Source: Deltaproteobacteria bacterium (lineage in GTDB: Bacteria; Desulfobacterota; Deferrimicrobia; Deferrimicrobiales; Deferrimicrobiaceae). Taken from it: a stretch of DNA of 13,586 nt. The position numbers were made by a program, and so were the translations under genes. Below are positions 1 to 7,221 of the stretch, piece after piece. Under the pieces are notes generated by a model. That model had not been told where the DNA came from, searched no databases, and saw nothing but the letters and a program-made list of their open reading frames with translations. Positions within the stretch are counted from its first letter, which is position 1. Each line of letters starts with the position of its first letter. The stretch lies in assembly GCA_025357175.1 (NCBI GenBank), contig JANXPS010000237.1:1-13586 (forward strand), given 5' to 3'.

Positions 1-224
1 AAACCGTCGAACTGACCGAGGTGCTTCTCGTCTCCTCCGATCAGGGCACCACCGTGGGCACCCCGTTCGTCCCCAACGCGACGGTCGTCTGCAAGTCGAT
101 GGGCGACGGAAAAGCCAAGAAGATCCTCGTCCACAAGCACAAGCGGCGCAAGGGCTACGCCCGCAAGGCCGGCCATCGTCAGCCGTTCACCCAACTTACC
201 ATCTCTGAGATCCGGGTCGGCTAG
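1..224 (+). CDS. rplU: 50S ribosomal protein L21, 3' part (5' end outside window)
   Basis: Structural protein of the large ribosomal subunit that contacts 23S rRNA. The window opens inside the gene. The first whole codon is at base 3 and about 73 residues remain of a protein usually near 103 residues, so roughly the first 30 are missing. The visible part carries the L21 signature: a G-T-P segment, then a very basic stretch (KILVHKHKRRKGYARKAGHR) and the C-terminal end QPFTQLTISEIRVG before TAG at 222-224. The L27 gene follows after 26 bases, the almost universal bacterial rplU-rpmA order. No oddities were seen. Identity is essentially certain; only the start is unobserved. Confidence 0.96.
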   Translation, partial: TVELTEVLLVSSDQGTTVGTPFVPNATVVCKSMGDGKAKKILVHKHKRRKGYARKAGHRQPFTQLTISEIRVG

Positions 225-235
225 AGCCGTCTTCC

Positions 236-243
236 GGAAGGAG
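236..243 (+). promoter_or_regulatory. Shine-Dalgarno of rpmA
   Basis: GGAAGGAG lies seven bases before the ATG at 251. It is a near-perfect ribosome binding site and fixes the rpmA start. Confidence 0.85.
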
Positions 244-250
244 TCTCCTC

Positions 251-508
251 ATGGCACATAAAAAAGGCGTAGGCAGTTCACGTAACGGGCGCGACAGCCA
301 TAGCAAGCGGCTCGGCGTCAAGAAGTTCGGCGGAGAGCTCGTCACCGCGGGCGCAATCATCATCCGCCAGCGGGGCACGGCCGTGCATCCGGGCGACAAT
401 GTCGGGATTGGCCGCGACCACACCCTTTTCGCACTGATTCCGGGCCGTGTTCTCTTCGGGCGCCTGGGCAAGGACCGCAAGAAGGTTTCCGTTCTCGCGC
501 TTCCCTAA
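251..508 (+). CDS. rpmA: 50S ribosomal protein L27
   Basis: Large-subunit ribosomal protein whose flexible N-terminus reaches toward the peptidyl-transferase centre. The 85-residue length is normal. It starts directly with MAHKKGVGSSRNGRDS, the conserved bacterial form without the cleavable N-terminal extension found in Firmicutes. It continues with the typical KRLGVKKFGGE and IIIRQRGT segments, then HPGDNVGIGRDHTLFAL. The start is supported by GGAAGGAG at 236-243. It sits between rplU and obgE, its usual place, and is probably cotranscribed with both. There is no frameshift or unusual residue. Confidence 0.98.
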   Translation: MAHKKGVGSSRNGRDSHSKRLGVKKFGGELVTAGAIIIRQRGTAVHPGDNVGIGRDHTLFALIPGRVLFGRLGKDRKKVSVLALP

Positions 509-526
509 GAACCGTAACACCCTCTC

Positions 527-1534
527 ATGCAATTCATAGATGAAGCCACCATCACCGTCCGCGCTGGAGACGGCGGACGGGGATGCGTGAGCTTTCGCCA
601 CGAGAAGTACGTCCCCATGGGCGGCCCCGACGGGGGCAACGGGGGGAATGGCGGAAACGTCATCCTCAAGGTCAGCCCCCACCTCTCCACCCTGCTCGAC
701 TTCCGATACCGCAACATATTCAAGGCCAAGCGCGGCACCCATGGCAAGGGCAAGAAGATGCACGGCGCCAACGCGCCCGACACCATCATCGGCGTCCCGG
801 CGGGCACCATCATCCGCGACGCCGAAACGCTGGACGTTCTGACCGATCTCACCAAGGTTGGCCAGACCTTCGTCGCCGCAGCCGGCGGACGAGGCGGACG
901 CGGAAACGCCGCCTTCACCTCCTCGGTCAACCAGGCGCCCGACTGGGCCAAGCCGGGTCGCCCGGGAATCGAGCGGAAGTTGCGGCTCGAACTCAAGCTG
1001 ATCGCCCAGATCGGGCTGGTCGGACTGCCCAACGCCGGCAAGTCGACGCTCCTGTCCCGAATCTCGCGGGCAAGGCCCAAGATCGCCGATTACCCATTTA
1101 CGACGCTTACGCCCGTCCTCGGGGTCGTCTCCCATCACGACGAGGAATTCGTCGTGGCCGACCTGCCCGGACTGATCGAGGGCGCCCACAGCGGAGTGGG
1201 GCTCGGCCACCGCTTCCTGAAGCACGCCGAGCGCACCGAGGGGCTGGTCCACGTGATCGACTCGACGCACGAAGTCGAAGAGGTCGTCGAAGCGTACCGG
1301 ACCGTTCGCGAAGAGATGGAACTTTTCAGCCCCGAACTGGCCAATCGCCCCACGCTGCTCGTCTTCAGCAAGGTCGACGTCACGGGTGCGCGGGAAACCG
1401 CCGAAGCGGCCCGCCGCATGATCGACTTTCCCGAGCGCGACGTCCACTACATCTCGGCAGTCGCGGGCGACGGCATCCAGACGCTGCTCGACGGGCTTTG
1501 CGCACTTCGCAAGCGGCCCCCCTATGAGCTCTGA
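527..1534 (+). CDS. obgE: Obg-family ribosome-assembly GTPase
   Basis: GTPase that binds the 50S subunit and acts in late ribosome assembly and the stress response. The 335-residue protein has the glycine-rich Obg fold first (about residues 1-157, with GGPDGGNGGNGGN near 32-44), then the G domain. G1/P-loop is GLPNAGKST at 166-174, switch II DLPG begins at D212, and the G4 position reads FSKVD with S281 where NKxD normally has Asn. It stops after the G domain and lacks the variable C-terminal OCT domain, so it is a short version of the family. No clear Shine-Dalgarno precedes the ATG at 527, 18 bases after rpmA; translation may be coupled. Its last 11 bases overlap proB. The Ser in G4 is also known from some alphaproteobacterial Obg proteins, as I recall. 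Confidence 0.97.
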   Translation: MQFIDEATITVRAGDGGRGCVSFRHEKYVPMGGPDGGNGGNGGNVILKVSPHLSTLLDFRYRNIFKAKRGTHGKGKKMHGANAPDTIIGVPAGTIIRDAETLDVLTDLTKVGQTFVAAAGGRGGRGNAAFTSSVNQAPDWAKPGRPGIERKLRLELKLIAQIGLVGLPNAGKSTLLSRISRARPKIADYPFTTLTPVLGVVSHHDEEFVVADLPGLIEGAHSGVGLGHRFLKHAERTEGLVHVIDSTHEVEEVVEAYRTVREEMELFSPELANRPTLLVFSKVDVTGARETAEAARRMIDFPERDVHYISAVAGDGIQTLLDGLCALRKRPPYEL

Positions 1535-2725
1535 CGACGCCGGTATACGCGCCGCCTTCTTCCGGGGGCGCAAGATCCGCCGGGTCGTCGTCAAGCTGGG
1601 CAGCGGCACGCTGACGGACGCCACGCTGGGCCTTCGGGAAACGACCATCCGCCGGTTGGCGGCCCAGGTCGCCCGGGCCTGGAGCGAATCGGACATCCAG
1701 TTCGTCATCGTCACGTCGGGCGCCATCGCCGCGGGGCGCAAGAAGATGGGCATGGCCGGGAAACCGCGCACGGTCGCCCTCAAGCAGGCCGCGGCGGCGG
1801 TCGGACAGACCACGCTGATGCGCGCCTACGAGCGCGCCTTCGAAAAACGCGACCGCAGGGTCGGACAACTGCTGCTGACGCACGACGACTTCGAGAATCG
1901 CGAGCGCTACCTCAACGCGGGAAACACGCTCGAGGCGCTTCTTTCCCGCGGCATCGTCCCGATCATCAACGAAAACGACACGGTCGCCACCGAAGAGATC
2001 CGGATGGGCGACAACGACGCCCTCGCCGCGCTGGTCACCCAGCTGGTGGGCGCCGACCTGATGATCCTGCTCACCGACGCGGACGGCCTCTTCTCGAAAG
2101 ACCCGCACCGCTTTCCCGACGCACGCCGGATCCCGGTCGTCGAGCGGGTCGACGAGGATCTCGAAAAACTGGCCGGAGGCGCCCGCGCCGGTTCGATCGG
2201 AAGCGGAGGGATGGCCTCCAAACTGTCCGCCGCCCGGGTCGTCTCCTCCTGGGGCACGCCGGTCGTGATCACCTCGGGGTTCGCCCGCCGGCCGGTGCTC
2301 GACACGCTCGAAGGCGCCGACACCGGCACCCTCGTGCTTCCGCAGCCGCGGGTCAGGGCCCGCAGCCGCAAGATGTGGATCGCGAACGCCCCGCACGTCC
2401 AGGGAACGATCACGGTTGACGACGGCGCCCGCAAGGTCCTGCTCCACGGCGGGAAAAGCCTGCTTCCCGCCGGAGTCGTCTCCGTTTCGGGCGAATTCCG
2501 GAAAGGCGACGCGGTTTCCGTCTGCGACCGCCGGAACGTCGTCTTCGCAAGGGGCATCTCAGGATTGTCGAGCGAACAGGTCGCACGCGTGCTCGGAAGA
2601 AAGAGCGGCGAGCTTGCCGGGCTTCTCGGGGAAGGCTTTCCGCCCGAAGTGATCCACCGCGACGACCTGACGATACTTCCCCTGGAACCTTTGCCCGACA
2701 ACCCTCGAAAAGGAGACCCGACCCC

Positions 2726-2729
<4 letters not shown>
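1524..2729 (+). CDS. proB: glutamate 5-kinase with PUA domain
   Basis: First step of proline synthesis: ATP-dependent phosphorylation of L-glutamate to gamma-glutamyl phosphate, in the cytoplasm. The amino-acid-kinase domain comes first: VVVKLGSGTLT near residues 21-31, a TSGAIAAGRKKMG segment, the NENDTVATEE and MGDNDALAALV substrate region, LLTDADGLF, and GSGGMASKLSAA. A C-terminal PUA domain follows (about residues 275-375). At 401 residues it is somewhat longer than the usual 367-372 because of an N-terminal extension of about 18 residues and a short C-terminal tail. The ATG at 1524 lies inside the end of obgE with no obvious Shine-Dalgarno, which suggests translational coupling. Its TGA overlaps the proA ATG. 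Such kinases are commonly inhibited by proline; the sequence does not show this directly. Confidence 0.97.
2709..2716 (+). promoter_or_regulatory. Shine-Dalgarno of proA, inside the end of proB
   Basis: AAAGGAGA lies nine bases before the proA ATG at 2726, within the last codons of proB. It supports the ATGA overlap start. Confidence 0.8.
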
Positions 2730-3985
<1,256 letters not shown>

Positions 3986-3998
3986 GGCCATCGGCAGG

Positions 3999-4661
3999 AT
4001 GACCGCCCCGCCATCCCGCATCGCGCTGTTCGGCGGCACGTTCGACCCGTTCCACAACGGGCACCTCCGAATCGCGATCGAGGTGAAGGAAGCCTTCGGC
4101 CTGCCCGAGGTCGTGCTGCTGCCGGCGCACAACCCGCCCCACAAACCGGGGCGTCCGGTATCCGACGCGATCCACCGCCTCGCGATGACGCGCGCGGCCG
4201 TCGAGGGTTTGCCGGGCTTCGTGGTCTCCGACGCCGAGATCCGGCGCGAGGGCCCCTCGTACACGCTTCTCACCGTGCGCGAATTCCAGGCGGCGCACCC
4301 CGGCGCCGACATCCTGTTCGTGATGGGGGCCGACTCCTTCGCCGAGATCGGCGGATGGTACCGCTTCGACGAACTTCTGGGAGCTTGCGATTTCGTCGTG
4401 CTTCCGAGGCCCGGAACCGGCGAAAAGGCCATGCTGCCGGCGGGCGTCGCGGTTGAATTGGAACTTCCCCATTGCTATAGTTGGGCGGGAGCCGCTTATC
4501 GGCTGCCCGGCGGCAAGCGGGCGTTCTGCCCCGCGGTGCCCGCCCTGGAAATCGCTTCAAGCGCCATCCGGGAAAAGATCCGATCCGGCCGCTCCATACG
4601 CGGCCTCGTTCCAGCGGCGGTCAGGGAATATATCGCCGACAACCGACTTTATCTCGACTGA
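3999..4661 (+). CDS. nadD: nicotinate mononucleotide adenylyltransferase
   Basis: Transfers AMP from ATP to nicotinate mononucleotide to give deamido-NAD, an essential step of NAD synthesis. The 220-residue protein starts MTAPPSRIALFGGTFDPFHN; GGTFDPFHNGH carries the nucleotidyltransferase HxGH residues H19 and H22. LLPAHNPPHK and the MGADSFAEI segment (as in MGxDxF of the family) follow. The C-terminal SSAIREKIRSGRSIRGLVP matches the ISSTxIR nucleotide-binding motif. The length is normal. The ATG at 3999 lies 13 bases after proA, with GGCAGG close upstream as a poorly spaced ribosome site. The proBA-nadD-rsfS order is familiar from Geobacter-like genomes. Confidence 0.96.
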   Translation: MTAPPSRIALFGGTFDPFHNGHLRIAIEVKEAFGLPEVVLLPAHNPPHKPGRPVSDAIHRLAMTRAAVEGLPGFVVSDAEIRREGPSYTLLTVREFQAAHPGADILFVMGADSFAEIGGWYRFDELLGACDFVVLPRPGTGEKAMLPAGVAVELELPHCYSWAGAAYRLPGGKRAFCPAVPALEIASSAIREKIRSGRSIRGLVPAAVREYIADNRLYLD

Positions 4662-4672
4662 AGGAAAGGAAG
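4661..4672 (+). promoter_or_regulatory. Shine-Dalgarno of rsfS pointing at an ATC codon
   Basis: AAGGAAAGGAAG begins on the last base of the nadD stop and ends seven bases before ATC at 4680. No ATG, GTG or TTG lies in any frame near the correct spacing, so this site decides the unusual start proposed for rsfS. Confidence 0.65.
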
Positions 4673-4679
4673 ACCAGCC

Positions 4680-5033
4680 ATCGATACCAGGGACCAGCTC
4701 CTCAAGTGCGCCTCCATCGCGGCCGACAAGAAAGCCCTCAAGCCCCGGGCGATCGACGTCCGCGACCTCGCAGGCTTCACCGACTATTTCCTGATCTGCT
4801 CCGGAAGCTCCGACCGGCAGGTCACCGCGATCGCCGAAACCATCCACGAGACGATGAAGCACGACGGCCTCTACCCGGTCGGCACCGAAGGCGTCACCGA
4901 CGGGCGCTGGGCGCTGCTCGACTACGGCGACTTCGTCGTCCACGTGTTCCTCGACAGCGTGCGCGAATTCTACGATTTCGACCGCCTCTGGAGCGCGGCG
5001 CCCGAAATCCCGCTGCCCATCGAACCCGAATAA
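4680..5033 (+). CDS. rsfS: ribosome silencing factor RsfS (YbeB/Iojap), apparent ATC start
   Basis: Binds L14 of the 50S subunit and blocks joining to the 30S, damping translation in starvation. The 117-residue product fits the family (about 105-130). It shows DTRDQLLK, DKKALKPRAIDVRDL, FTDYFLICSGSSDRQV, GLYPVGTEG, WALLDYGDFVVHVF and REFYDFDRLWS, all family hallmarks. The frame is open from the nadD stop (4659-4661) but contains no ATG, GTG or TTG before an internal ATG deep in the domain. Homology begins right at ATC 4680, correctly spaced behind AAGGAAAGGAAG. An ATC start, or a G-to-C change of ATG by mutation or sequencing error, are the two explanations. lapB begins five bases after the stop. 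Standard gene callers may miss it. Confidence 0.9.
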   Translation: MDTRDQLLKCASIAADKKALKPRAIDVRDLAGFTDYFLICSGSSDRQVTAIAETIHETMKHDGLYPVGTEGVTDGRWALLDYGDFVVHVFLDSVREFYDFDRLWSAAPEIPLPIEPE

Positions 5034-5038
5034 GGGAC

Positions 5039-6370
5039 ATGGCCGTCCGCTTCCTCTTTCTGCTGTTCGCGATCGTCCTAGCGGCGTTCGGCTACATTTC
5101 GCTGCTGAACGGCCAGCACGTCTCATTCTTCCTTTCCAACACGCGACAGTTCGACCTGACGGTCAGCGAACTCGTCATCCTCGCCTTCGCGCTCGGCGCC
5201 TCGATGGTTGTGCTGGGCACGATGGTCAAGGACGTGACCGAGGCTTCGAGGGGATGGAAGGAACGCCGCAAACGGCAGCAGCGCGAGGCGGCCAGGGAAC
5301 GGGTTTCGAAGGCCTCCGGGCTCTTCAGGCGGGGCATGCTCGACGAGGCCGCGAAAGAGCTTGCCCGCAGCCTGTCGGTCGATTCCGACGACCACGAAGC
5401 GCTCGACCTGCTGGCCTCCGTCGAGATCGAGCGAAAGAATCCGCTCGAAGCGGCAAAGGCGCTCACCCGCCTGCGCCGGAACGACCCCACCGACCTCTCG
5501 GTCCAGTTCCGCCTGGCCGACCTTTACCGTTCCATGAACGACAGCGACACCGCGCTGGCGCTGCTCAAGGCGATCGAGAGTTTCGAGGGCGAGAACCCGC
5601 GCGCGTGGGTGGCGATCCGCGACCTCCACATCCAGAAGGGCGAGATGCTGCCCGCGTACGAGGCGCACAAGAAGGTGGTCCGATTCCGGGGGAAGGAGAT
5701 CGGGCCCGCCGACCAGTCGCTGATGACGGCGCTGCGGTACGAAAAGGCGACCTTCCGGATGACCGAAGGGAGAAACGACGACGCCGAGCGGCGGTTGCGC
5801 GAGCTGGTCAAGGAACAGCCGCTGTTCGTTCCCGCCTGGGTCTCGCTCGCCGAACTGATGCAGGGCCGGGGAAAAACCGCCGAGGCGATGGAGCTTCTGA
5901 CCCAGGGTTTCAAGGCCTCCAGAAACCCGGTGCTGCTCATCAAGATCGAGGATCTGGGCGTCGAAACCGAACAGCCGCAGCCGGTCATGCGAATCTACAC
6001 CGAGCTGCTCCAGCAGTTTCCGGACGATGCCGACCTGCACCTCTTCATGGGGAAATTCTACCTGCGGCTCGAAATGAACGACGAAGGACTGGAACAGTTG
6101 TTGAAGGCGGAGTCGCTTGAGCCGGAACGCGAGTCTCTGCTGATCCTCCTGGCGGAGGCCTACCGGCGCAGGGGGCGATTTGAATCCGCAAGCCAGTATT
6201 TCCAGCGCGCATTCGGATACAAGCGACGGTTCCTCATTCCGCTCCGGTGCGTCACCTGCGGCAAGGCCACCATCAAGTGGTCCCCCCGCTGTCCCGCCTG
6301 CGGAAGCTGGAGCACCTTCGACATCGACCACGGGCACAAGGATTACGCAACTCCGGCCACCGCGCGCTAA
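5039..6370 (+). CDS. lapB: LapA-LapB fusion: membrane-anchored TPR protein with rubredoxin-like C-terminus
   Basis: LapB (YciM) homologue. In E. coli LapB controls FtsH-dependent turnover of LpxC and so LPS synthesis at the inner membrane. The 443 residues begin with two hydrophobic helices (about 4-22 and 41-60) around NGQHVSFFL, the LapA/DUF1049 layout, then a basic linker (WKERRKRQQREAARER). Some eight or nine TPR-like helix pairs follow (about 90-395). The C-terminal metal site is CVTCG...CPACGSW (four Cys), as in the LapB rubredoxin-like domain. E. coli splits this into lapA (two TM) and lapB (one TM); here both parts are in one chain. The ATG at 5039 has a close AAGGG formed with the rsfS stop. 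An apparent longer frame extending back to 4481 is only open by chance over rsfS. Confidence 0.9.
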   Translation: MAVRFLFLLFAIVLAAFGYISLLNGQHVSFFLSNTRQFDLTVSELVILAFALGASMVVLGTMVKDVTEASRGWKERRKRQQREAARERVSKASGLFRRGMLDEAAKELARSLSVDSDDHEALDLLASVEIERKNPLEAAKALTRLRRNDPTDLSVQFRLADLYRSMNDSDTALALLKAIESFEGENPRAWVAIRDLHIQKGEMLPAYEAHKKVVRFRGKEIGPADQSLMTALRYEKATFRMTEGRNDDAERRLRELVKEQPLFVPAWVSLAELMQGRGKTAEAMELLTQGFKASRNPVLLIKIEDLGVETEQPQPVMRIYTELLQQFPDDADLHLFMGKFYLRLEMNDEGLEQLLKAESLEPERESLLILLAEAYRRRGRFESASQYFQRAFGYKRRFLIPLRCVTCGKATIKWSPRCPACGSWSTFDIDHGHKDYATPATAR

Positions 6371-6374
6371 CGCG

Positions 6375-7154
6375 ATTTTCTCGCTTCCGGTCCCGAATTT
6401 CCGCAATCTGGCCGCGTCGGCCTTCCGGTCCGTCGTCTCCCCGCTGATCGCCGAGGCCGCCACGCTCCGCGCCCTGCTCCCTCCCCCGAAGTTCGACCTG
6501 TCGCACGCCGCCGTGGCCGGATGGCCCGGATGGGGCGGCGACGAGTGCCCGCACTGCGGCGCTTTCACCCATGAGGGCGCATCCCTCACCCCCCGCCTTT
6601 GCCACGGGTGTGCAAGCTCCCCGCCCCCCTTCAGAGCCCGCTCGCTCTTCCCTTACGAAGGAGCCGCCGGAGAGGCGATCCGGGCGATCAAGTACGGCCG
6701 CCGTGTGGTTCCCGCCCGGGCGATGGCCGAGAGGCTGCTCCTCGACGGCATCCTGGGGCGCTGGACGGCTCTCTTCCCCGATGATTTCCGCCCTGTCGTC
6801 GTCCCCGTCCCGATCCTGCCCTTCAAATACCTCCGGCGGGGATTCAACCTGCCGTCGCTGCTCGGCTCCGCGCTCGCGCGACTTGCCGGCTGGCGGTGCA
6901 ACCTGGCGCTCCTCGAACGCATCTCCGAAAAAGGGCCGCAGGCGGGCCTTCACCAGCGGGAGCGGCGCGGCAATGTCGAAGCGGCTTTCCGGGTCGCCCG
7001 TCGGCATCGCAATGTTCCGGACGACCTGCTGCTGATCGACGACGTGTTCACATCCGGCGCCACGGCTGCGGCGTGCGCGAACGCCTTGAAAAGGGGCGGA
7101 GCCCGCAACATCGTGGTTTTGACGGTGGCAAGGGCCGTGCTTCACAATAGTTGA
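6375..7154 (+). CDS. comF: ComF-family phosphoribosyltransferase-like protein, start uncertain
   Basis: ComF/GntX family: cytoplasmic protein linked to DNA uptake in some bacteria, with a type I phosphoribosyltransferase fold. Visible are a zinc-finger pair CPHCG...LCHGC, a YEGAAGEAIRAIKYGRR segment, PVPILPFKYLRRGFN, and the PRPP-loop LLIDDVFTSGAT near the end. The C-terminus is at TGA 7152-7154. The start is unclear. Codon pattern looks coding from just after the lapB stop (6370), but the only canonical starts in frame are TTG 6180, deep inside lapB, and GTG 6513, just before the zinc finger. I place the start at ATT 6375 as a placeholder. The first cysteine pair that usually precedes this finger is missing, so the N-terminus is shortened or divergent. 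DNA uptake as the function is not implied by context. Confidence 0.8.
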   Translation: MFSLPVPNFRNLAASAFRSVVSPLIAEAATLRALLPPPKFDLSHAAVAGWPGWGGDECPHCGAFTHEGASLTPRLCHGCASSPPPFRARSLFPYEGAAGEAIRAIKYGRRVVPARAMAERLLLDGILGRWTALFPDDFRPVVVPVPILPFKYLRRGFNLPSLLGSALARLAGWRCNLALLERISEKGPQAGLHQRERRGNVEAAFRVARRHRNVPDDLLLIDDVFTSGATAAACANALKRGGARNIVVLTVARAVLHNS

Positions 7155-7221
7155 CATTTCAACCACATGGCTCCGATGAAGGCCGCCACGAATCGCAACC
7201 GCGTCGATGCCGAACAGCTGT
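7155..7221. other. convergent junction; palindrome at 7212-7223
   Basis: Sixty-seven bases separate the stop of the plus-strand cluster from the stop of the minus-strand operon. There is no GC-rich hairpin followed by a T run on either strand. A small GTTGA-catt-TCAAC inverted repeat (7150-7163) covers the comF stop. A perfect 12-base palindrome GAACAGCTGTTC (7212-7223) touches the stop codon of the cytochrome gene. Neither is a convincing terminator. Confidence 0.4.

Noticed and set aside
278..1813. Long open frame on the minus strand (511 codons) across rpmA, obgE and proB
   Set aside because: It lies opposite genes of certain identity, has no recognisable domain and arises from the GC-rich third codon positions of the plus strand.
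4481..5038. N-terminal extension of the lapB frame over rsfS
   Set aside because: Arg/Pro-rich translation typical of an out-of-frame GC-rich reading; the real lapB begins with its membrane helix at ATG 5039.
5123..6589. 488-codon minus-strand frame opposite lapB and comF
   Set aside because: Antisense shadow; the plus strand holds the TPR, rubredoxin-like and zinc-finger motifs.
7150..7163. GTTGA-catt-TCAAC hairpin as terminator
   Set aside because: Only five AT-containing pairs and no T run on either side.
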